Part shown: positions 25,240 to 29,905 of the stretch, one piece after another | How the letters are laid out: each line of letters opens with the position of its first letter | Position numbering within the stretch: position 1 is the stretch's first letter | Assembly: GCA_964595355.1 (NCBI GenBank) | Contig: CAZQQD010000026.1 | Span: 1 to 29,905 of the forward strand | DNA from: JAKAGZ01 sp964595355 | Lineage (GTDB): Bacteria > Bacteroidota > Ignavibacteria > Ignavibacteriales > Ignavibacteriaceae | Direction: 5' to 3' | DNA length: 29,905 bases | Notes under the pieces: generated by a model | Told to the model about the DNA's origin: nothing | Databases searched by the model: none | What the model saw: only the letters and a program-made list of their open reading frames with translations | Translations under genes and position numbers: made by a program

Positions 25240-25563
25240 ATTTTATCCTTTTATTTTAGTTAGGTGAAGCTTAAGGAATTAGGCTAACTTATTAATTTAC
25301 ACTAATAATAAGAAATTAAAATTAATTATACCTGATTTATTACTTTCTTCAGAATGAGCATATTTTATGATTCTGCTCAATCCCGAAATCATATTTTGAC
25401 AAAGTTCTGACGGACCCGATCGATAAACGATCGAAATACTGACCCGTGAGTCCTTTAAAGGCCAGGTGAAGGCTTGTTGGAGGCTGGTTGTACCGGAGGC
25501 ATATTGGAAGGAAATTCAGGTAATTACTGACTCGACAGTCATAATATTAGTGTAAGATCTAAT
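25240..25563. other. Non-coding gap with a GC-richer structured element
   Basis: In this 324-base gap the part from about 25395 to 25545 is visibly richer in G and C than the surroundings. It contains a perfect hairpin (CGATCG-ATAAA-CGATCG, 25417-25433), a second hairpin at 25528-25541 (TGACT-CGAC-AGTCA, extended by ATTA/TAAT with one bulge), and two copies of GACCCG. The minus strand has two long frames without stops but neither has an ATG near its head, so no gene is called. It could be a small RNA, a leader of the secreted NTF2-like gene, or a degenerate repeat. Confidence 0.45.
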
Positions 25564-26136
25564 TTATTCAATCTTAATATTGTACTTCGTTAGCAATCCG
25601 GCTAAACCATCTTTTGAGAATTTTGCTTTTTTGATTTTATTTATATCAGGATCAATTGCGTAATTATACGAAGTGCGGAAGTCAGCTTTTTCTAATATAG
25701 AGTTAATAAAGACTGTTCTTGAAAGATCACAGTTGTCGAACACCGAACCAGTAAGATCACATCCCGTGAAATCAGTTTCGTGAAGTCGGCAATCTTTAAA
25801 ATTCGATTTGTGAATTTTCATTTTATAAAAAGAGGAGTGATCGAGTGTGCAATTTTCAAAAGAAAATGACAAACCAAACTCCGCGCAGTTTTCAAAACGC
25901 AGGCCGAGTAATTTGCAGTCTTTGAATTTTACATCTCTTAAAGCGGTGTTTGCAAATTTAACAAGACTGAGATTACAACCTATAAATTCGCAATCAATAA
26001 AATTAGTATCGGATAAATCCGATTCTGTAAAATCGCAATTTTTGAAAATGCACTGTTCATATTCTCCTTTTGCAAGAGGACTTTTCCTGAAATCTTTTTC
26101 CTCAAATATTTTATTTTCTATTAATTTTCGTTCCAT
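25564..26136 (-). CDS. Pentapeptide-repeat protein
   Basis: This 190-residue protein is built from A(D/N)LXX-like pentapeptide repeats, for example CIFKNCDFTESDLSDTNFID and DFTGCDLTGSVFDNCDLSR. Such repeats form a right-handed quadrilateral beta-helix. The start at 26136 (MERKLIENKI) is chosen over one 165 bases upstream, because the longer reading passes through a palindromic repeat (26166-26255) and codes for unrelated hydrophobic sequence. The C-terminal 30 residues lie outside the repeats. Relatives include the McbG/Qnr gyrase-protecting proteins and many with no known role, and there is no direct clue to function here. Confidence 0.85.
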   Translation of the reverse strand: MERKLIENKIFEEKDFRKSPLAKGEYEQCIFKNCDFTESDLSDTNFIDCEFIGCNLSLVKFANTALRDVKFKDCKLLGLRFENCAEFGLSFSFENCTLDHSSFYKMKIHKSNFKDCRLHETDFTGCDLTGSVFDNCDLSRTVFINSILEKADFRTSYNYAIDPDINKIKKAKFSKDGLAGLLTKYNIKIE

Positions 26137-26165
26137 CTTAACTGCAATAATAAGGAATTTAATTA

Positions 26166-26255
26166 TTAACCACAGGAAAAGCAGAGAATCCACTGGGTTA
26201 ACAGAGAAACAACCTCCGTTTTTCTCTGTGTCTATCCGGTTCCCTCTTTGGTTAA
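26166..26255. repeat. Imperfect palindromic repeat, TTAACCACAG type
   Basis: The ends are inverted (TTAACCACAG at 26166-26175 and CTTTGGTTAA at 26246-26255). An internal inverted pair, ACAGAGAAA at 26201-26209 and TTTCTCTGT at 26221-26229, closes a hairpin. The pattern of 'ACCACAG...CAGAGAA...' followed by 'TTCTCTGTG...GGTTAA' matches a degenerate copy of a palindrome I recall as widespread in many bacterial genomes. It lies between the divergent pentapeptide and NAD(P)-binding genes. Confidence 0.6.
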
Positions 26256-26344
26256 AAGCAATAGTTAGTCTTGCCTCTAATTCGCGGCTTATATTTTCCA
26301 ACTTTTCTTTATTTTGGTCACATACAATAAGCAGACTTTACAAT

Positions 26345-27028
26345 ATGAAAATCAAACCAATCATAACCGGCGCAACTGGAATGGTGGGCGAGGGCGTTCT
26401 GCACGAATGTCTCAATCATCACGATGTGGAATCTGTGCTAATAATTAATAGAAAGCCATATGATCTGAAACATCCAAAGCTGAAAGAAATTATCCACAAA
26501 GATTTTTTTGATTTAACCCCGGTTGAAGAACAGCTTGCCGGTTACAATGCGTGCTTCTTTTGTGCTGGAGTAACTTCCGTCGGTAAAAAGGAAGAAGAAT
26601 ACAGGCGGCTCACCTATGATATGACAATGAACTTTGCGGAAACGCTGGTTAAGGTTAACAAAGAGAAAAGCAAAGATATTACTTTCTGTTACGTCTCCGG
26701 CCTGGGAACCGACAGCACTGAAAAGGGAAAAACTATGTGGGCGCGCGTGAAAGGGAAAACCGAAAACGATTTGATGAAACTTCCATTTAAAAATGCATAT
26801 ATGTTCAGACCCGGTTATATACAGCCGACAAAAGGATTAAAAAATACATACACTGTTTATAAATTTATTGCGCCGTTTTATCCGGTTTTTAAAACTCTTT
26901 TTCCTAAATACACCGTTACTTTAAAAGAACTGGGACAGGCGATGATAAACGTTACTCTTTACAGTCCTGAGAATAAAATTTTGGAGTGTGAGGATATTAG
27001 GGAAGCAGCGGTTGCTCAGGGTTTATAA
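26345..27028 (+). CDS. NAD(P)-binding Rossmann-fold protein (epimerase-like)
   Basis: This 227-residue protein begins with the Rossmann nucleotide-binding motif ITGATGMVGEGVL (residues 7-19), the G-x-T-G-x-x-G form of atypical SDRs. It continues with a strand ending in VLIINRKPYDL, then FFCAGVTSVGKKEEEYRRLTYD, FCYVSGLGTDST (the Ser of the SDR active-site region) and FRPGYIQP. It resembles short NAD(P)H-binding epimerase-like proteins. The YxxxK pair is not obvious, so catalysis is uncertain. A much longer in-frame reading from 25847 is rejected because it runs antisense through the pentapeptide gene and the palindromic repeat. Confidence 0.82.
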   Translation: MKIKPIITGATGMVGEGVLHECLNHHDVESVLIINRKPYDLKHPKLKEIIHKDFFDLTPVEEQLAGYNACFFCAGVTSVGKKEEEYRRLTYDMTMNFAETLVKVNKEKSKDITFCYVSGLGTDSTEKGKTMWARVKGKTENDLMKLPFKNAYMFRPGYIQPTKGLKNTYTVYKFIAPFYPVFKTLFPKYTVTLKELGQAMINVTLYSPENKILECEDIREAAVAQGL

Positions 27029-27045
27029 TAATTTTTAAATGCACC

Positions 27046-27090
27046 TGTCATTTCGAGAGAGCGAAGCGACCGAGAAATCTTTCTCTATCC
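27046..27090. repeat. Short palindromic repeat, 'GTCATTTCGAG' type
   Basis: The sequence TGTCATTTCGAGAGAGCGAAG, followed by a CGACCGAGAAATCTTTCTC-like arm, is an imperfect inverted repeat (ATTTC at 27050-27054 pairs with GAAAT at 27074-27078). It closely matches a dispersed short repeat I recall from many Bacteroidota genomes. It is the only full copy I find in the window. It lies 18 bases after the Rossmann gene. Confidence 0.6.
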
Positions 27091-27133
27091 GTAGAATTAA
27101 CACTGAGTTTTCTTTATTTTTGAATTGTTAAAC

Positions 27134-27152
27134 AAACCGGCGTAGCCAGTTT
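27134..27152. other. Hairpin in front of the outer-membrane protein gene
   Basis: AAACCGGC at 27134-27141 and GCCAGTTT at 27145-27152 pair with one mismatch around a three-base loop, 31 bases before the ATG of the barrel-protein gene. It could be a 5'-leader structure or a weak terminator for upstream transcripts; no T-run follows. Confidence 0.35.
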
Positions 27153-27183
27153 CTGATTACACATCTTATTCAGGAAATAGATA

Positions 27184-27990
27184 ATGCTTAAATCTAAATC
27201 TATATTATTGTTTATTACACTTTTTACTTTTGCAACGGGATATATCTTTGCACAGGGTCATTCCGAAGAGGAAGAACATCACGAAGGATTACATTTTTCA
27301 CATCCTCTTTTTACCGAATCGATTTCGCCGGATACCAAATTTCGTTTTGACTACCAGTATTCAAAAATAGATGACAACACAAAAAGCAGCGAGCTGCACC
27401 TTGAATATGAATATGCTTTTAACAGGGCTTTTAGTGTTGCAGTTACTGCGCCGTATGTTTTCATTTCTACAACTCAAAACAGTATGTCCAACCTTGGCAA
27501 CATCGAACTCTCATTTAAATTTGCGAACTATGTTTTTGAACACAGCAATGTGCTTTTAGGTTACGGTTTGTCTTTTGGATTACCGACAGGAAATGACAGC
27601 AAGGGAATCGGCAGCAGTTATGTTACCGATCTCGAACCGTTTTTCAATATGGGATATATGACGGGCGATTTCGAATTTACATTCTTTTCAACTTTTGGAA
27701 TTCCAGCAAACCTGCACAAGGGTGATAATGTTGAGAATGATCTGAATCTGCAATTGGCAACTATATATAATATTACTTATCGTCTGCAGGGAGTTCTGGA
27801 ATTTAACCGCGAATCAATAGTAAATGGTAATACGGGCAGCAGCGCCGGCTGGTATATTGCGCCGGGAATAAAGGTTGTGCCTTTTAATAATATCGATAAA
27901 ATAATTTTAGGACTGGGCGTCAGGTTTCCGCTTTCAGATTCAAAAGATTTTAATTCCCAGGTATTATTTTCAATGTTTTATCATTTCTGA
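27184..27990 (+). CDS. Outer-membrane beta-barrel protein with His/Glu-rich N-terminus
   Basis: This 268-residue protein has a signal peptide (about residues 1-23, ending YIFA before QGHSE). A His- and Glu-rich segment follows (GHSEEEEHHEGLHFSHP, 25-41), then alternating amphipathic strands such as KFRFDYQYSKI, SELHLEYEYAFN, IELSFKFANYVF and LGYGLSFGLPTG. The chain ends in the aromatic terminus SMFYHF typical of outer-membrane barrels. It resembles the 'MetA-pathway' barrel group, whose members are often near metal or phenol-related genes. The His/Glu-rich head could bind divalent metal. No transport genes are adjacent, so the role is open. Confidence 0.75.
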   Translation: MLKSKSILLFITLFTFATGYIFAQGHSEEEEHHEGLHFSHPLFTESISPDTKFRFDYQYSKIDDNTKSSELHLEYEYAFNRAFSVAVTAPYVFISTTQNSMSNLGNIELSFKFANYVFEHSNVLLGYGLSFGLPTGNDSKGIGSSYVTDLEPFFNMGYMTGDFEFTFFSTFGIPANLHKGDNVENDLNLQLATIYNITYRLQGVLEFNRESIVNGNTGSSAGWYIAPGIKVVPFNNIDKIILGLGVRFPLSDSKDFNSQVLFSMFYHF

Positions 27991-28063
27991 ATCAATATTA
28001 AGTAACATTATACTTACAGAAACAAATGATGTTATTAAAATGCTTGAGGAGAAGTGATGAGAA

Positions 28064-28183
28064 TTATGGTTCTATGCCTAAAATTAATAAAGGAACTGGT
28101 GGATTATTTCTTCCGTGACGTAATACATTATAAACTTCGCCTTCATAATAAGTGAAGACTACATTTCGTTGGAAATACTTTTT
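28064..28183 (-). pseudogene. Remnant coding frame of 39 codons without a start
   Basis: A minus-strand frame is open between two stops and reads NVVFTYYEGEVYNVLRHGRN, then NPPVPLLILGIEP and a stop at 28064-28066. It has no ATG, GTG or TTG near its head. Its upstream end overlaps the 3' end of the 57-residue gene by 25 bases in another frame. The composition looks protein-like, so it may be the tail of a gene lost from this restriction-like locus. I do not recognise the family. Confidence 0.35.
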
Positions 28184-28332
28184 TCAAAGATATCAATTTC
28201 ATCGTAATCTGGGTTGAAACCTTGGCCTCTAATTTTATTTTTTCTTTGTTCAGCATCTTCTTTAGATTTGAAAATTTCAGGGTTTTGAATAAATCCGTGG
28301 TGAACCCAAACTAGTACAAAAATAGTTTTCAT
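28159..28332 (-). CDS. Unknown 57-residue protein
   Basis: This small gene runs from the ATG whose complement is at 28330-28332 to a TAG at 28159-28161. The product begins MKTIFVLVWVHHGFIQNPEI and continues with FKSKEDAEQRKNKIRGQGFN, then an acidic tail, DYDEIDIFEKSISNEM. It has no signal peptide or membrane segment. It starts 10 bases after the stop of the 302-residue gene on the same strand, so it is probably the last gene of that operon. The pattern, a short strand followed by a charged 'KEDAE' helix and an acidic end, suggests a small folded alpha-beta protein. The function is unknown. Confidence 0.6.
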   Translation of the reverse strand: MKTIFVLVWVHHGFIQNPEIFKSKEDAEQRKNKIRGQGFNPDYDEIDIFEKSISNEM

Positions 28333-28342
28333 TTTCTATCCT

Positions 28343-29251
28343 CTATTTTTTAATAGTTCTGTTAAACCAACCAAACACATCTTTATATTCAAGGAAATTG
28401 CACAACTCTGAAAGACCGCTAACTTTAAATGTGGGTCTATTAATTTGTCTTAAAAATAATGCTTTACGCATATCATTTGAGACAATACTAAATTTAGGTT
28501 TTAAGCGCGGTTCACTCAAATGAAGATCATTAAACCTTAGAAGACCTGAATAAATTGAAGTGGAATATTCAACTTCAAACAATGCTGATAAATCGCTTGA
28601 GCCTCTCTTAAGCCATAATACATCAACTTGTTTAATTACATCCAAAACCTTTGCATATCTTTCTGGTAGATCATTTTTACAATCAAACTGTTGCGTAATC
28701 TTCCAATCAAGTTTATTTCGGTCTGCATTTGGAATCCAAATGTCATACCCGCGATAAGTGCCAATTGAACCAATTAATGTTTGAATTTGAGAATGGTTAA
28801 AATCAGGCATTGAGGTTATTTTATTCTTATCAATGAGTAAATCAAGATTATTCCAACCCATAAATGTCTCAACATTAAATCTTCCGGTATTTGCTATGTA
28901 CAATTCTGTTCCATCTTTTTCTTGATAAATCTGAACTTTGATCTGTCCATCAGATGCGGGTTCTAAAATTGAAAAGACTTCTTCAAACTCATCGTAAGGA
29001 ATAAATAAAGGCTCTTTTTGAGTGTCCCACAAAAAACAAAGAACAGAGTTATAGCCGTCGAGTTGTTTTAAATCACTTTTTCGTATTCCATAGAAGGATT
29101 GATTCCTGCTATGGACCTTAGAGTAGCGAATATAAATCCTACTAGCCCCATCGTCTATTTCATAAAGAGACAAACTGTTTGGCAACTTTTTTAATCTGCC
29201 GTAACGTTTTTCCAAGTTTTGGAGAAGATTAATTTTAATTTGATTGGGCAT
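28343..29251 (-). CDS. Predicted restriction-endonuclease-like protein
   Basis: This 302-residue protein lies seven bases after a truncated DNA methyltransferase gene. Two blocks are notable: a strand-rich N-terminal half (FYGIRKSDLKQLDGYNSVLC, then LWDTQKEPLFIPYDEFEEVF, about residues 53-93) and a C-terminal core, VDVLWLKRGSSDLSALFEVE, continuing YSTSIYSGLLRF (209-240). The arrangement of D210 in VDVLW with E226-x-E228 in FEVE resembles the PD-(D/E)xK nuclease fold with an atypical last residue. From memory this is a family of about 300-residue proteins encoded beside solitary methyltransferases. NRPTF (271-275) is part of the same pattern. Nuclease activity is an inference; site specificity cannot be read. 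Confidence 0.65.
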   Translation of the reverse strand: MPNQIKINLLQNLEKRYGRLKKLPNSLSLYEIDDGASRIYIRYSKVHSRNQSFYGIRKSDLKQLDGYNSVLCFLWDTQKEPLFIPYDEFEEVFSILEPASDGQIKVQIYQEKDGTELYIANTGRFNVETFMGWNNLDLLIDKNKITSMPDFNHSQIQTLIGSIGTYRGYDIWIPNADRNKLDWKITQQFDCKNDLPERYAKVLDVIKQVDVLWLKRGSSDLSALFEVEYSTSIYSGLLRFNDLHLSEPRLKPKFSIVSNDMRKALFLRQINRPTFKVSGLSELCNFLEYKDVFGWFNRTIKK

Positions 29252-29258
29252 GCTTAAT

Positions 29259-29522
29259 CTAATTTCTTAATTGCCAACAGAGATTTCCTTTGTCAGAAAG
29301 AGTACGAACAATTTCACTTATTATTTTTTCTTGAGTTTCTAAATATTTTTCAATACTTGTTTTTGTTTCGTATGATTTTCCTACATTATATGGTGGTGAA
29401 GTTAGAACCAAATCAAATTTTTTGTTTTCATTTTTTTTTAGAATAGCTAAGCTATCCCCCTTTTGGATTTGATACTCTATATCCTTTCTAATAAAGTCAA
29501 TTAATGGTTCTTTTACTTTCAT
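29259..29522 (-). pseudogene. DNA methyltransferase, truncated to 87 residues
   Basis: The frame codes for the N-terminal quarter to third of an N4-cytosine/N6-adenine DNA methyltransferase. The catalytic motif IV TSPPY (residues 41-45) sits in FDLVLTSPPYNVGKSYE, and the following helix ends GNLCWQLRN, where relatives continue with 'GNYV...'. The stop comes at once after WQLRN, so the target-recognition region and the C-terminal SAM-binding motif of this permuted class are missing. The next gene starts seven bases past the stop, which looks like a deletion that removed the remainder of the methyltransferase. As it stands it should be inactive; a separate complete methyltransferase could exist elsewhere. 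Confidence 0.75.
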
Positions 29523-29905
29523 TATTCTTAAAACTATTTCAGATTTAAGTTATTAGTATGTATAAGTGATAGATTCTACGAATATACACAAAAATTTGTT
29601 TGTTTTTTTACAAAGTTAGATAAACACTATTCAATCTTCAACAAAATCTGAAAGGCGACATAAAATGCTGCCTATATATAAGTCATTTTTCATTTTTTTA
29701 CTTCTTTAACACTAGTATCCTCACACATCTTAGCTTTAAATTGTCTTCAATTCCTCCTCTCCAGCGGAATTATTTCCAGGTTCAGGATATCTGTTACTCT
29801 CAGCACTTTTAAGTCTGTTTTTAACTCAAACATAAACAGGGCATATTTTCGCGTCACACAACTCTCCTGAGTTGTGCGGCAGGCTTATGCTCAGGTCTGG
29901 AGACC
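29523..29905. other. 383-base gene-free right edge with a strong hairpin
   Basis: No complete gene is visible. On the minus strand a short frame (MFELKTDLKVLRVTDILNLE, then IIPLERRN and a stop at about 29748) has protein-like composition. Upstream of it there are in-frame stops, so at most it is the tail of something. At 29859-29878 the arms CACAACTC and GAGTTGTG with a TCCT loop form a perfect 8-base hairpin, followed by CGGCAGGCTTATGCTCAGGT. The stretch after the hairpin reads GTGCGGC, which is close to the GUGYG start of group II introns, but the sequence ends 30 bases later. Confidence 0.4.

Noticed and set aside
25340..25550. Two stop-free minus-strand frames of about 70 and 80 codons
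   Set aside because: Neither has a start codon near its head and both overlap the hairpin-rich element, so they look non-coding.
25847..26344. Long in-frame N-terminal extension of the Rossmann gene (393 residues in total)
   Set aside because: It runs antisense through the pentapeptide-repeat gene and a palindromic repeat, has non-conserved composition, and the GATGMVG motif follows directly after the ATG at 26345.
1..29905. CRISPR array, tRNA or rRNA genes
   Set aside because: No evenly spaced direct repeats, no cloverleaf with a T-loop, and no recognisable rRNA segment were seen.

Overview
The window is AT-rich bacterial DNA, gene-dense, and looks like a contig from a Bacteroidota/Chlorobi-group bacterium, most likely an Ignavibacteria-type organism. 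That placement is an inference. It rests on the low GC, secreted proteins that begin after '...AQ' or '...SQ', an outer-membrane barrel protein, short palindromic repeats of a kind I recall from this group, and a sucrose synthase/sucrose-phosphate synthase cluster that I recall from non-photosynthetic relatives such as Melioribacter. No rRNA, tRNA, CRISPR array or complete insertion sequence is visible.

Layout. 1-1258: the cut-off 5' part of an unknown gene and two divergent DinB-superfamily proteins. 1418-4098: a plus-strand run of dCMP deaminase, EamA transporter, PGPGW mini-membrane protein and an exported MEMO-family (AmmeMemoRadiSam B) protein. 4154-7098: a tight minus-strand operon of CstA transporter, an unknown 96-residue protein and an ArsA/Get3-like ATPase. 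7282-9409: a small secreted protein, a thioredoxin/rhodanese pair, and a divergent SlyD-like FKBP isomerase. 9532-11142: an acyltransferase-family membrane protein with a TTG start and a secreted NTF2-like protein.

11284-16750: the metabolic centrepiece, three tightly packed genes. They are a PfkB sugar kinase (fructokinase-like), a sucrose-phosphate synthase fused to an apparently intact sucrose-phosphatase domain, and a sucrose synthase. Together they could make sucrose from NDP-glucose and fructose-6-P, split it to NDP-glucose and fructose, and return fructose to the phosphorylated pool. 16753-19058: MscS channel, 4HBT-type thioesterase, and a HisH-like amidotransferase that lacks the catalytic histidine. 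19184-21140: two tandem paralogous exported proteins of unknown function.

21493-25239: minus-strand small accessory genes: amidotransferase, double-GNAT acetyltransferase, two membrane proteins, GyrI-like protein and a second NTF2-like secreted protein. 25240-27990: a GC-richer non-coding element, a pentapeptide-repeat protein, two short palindromic repeats, a Rossmann NAD(P)-binding protein and an outer-membrane barrel protein. 28064-29522: a decayed restriction-modification-like locus. It has a methyltransferase cut to its first 87 residues, a predicted nuclease-like 302-residue protein, an unlisted 57-residue gene and a remnant frame. The last 380 bases hold no gene but a strong hairpin at the edge, which may begin a mobile element.
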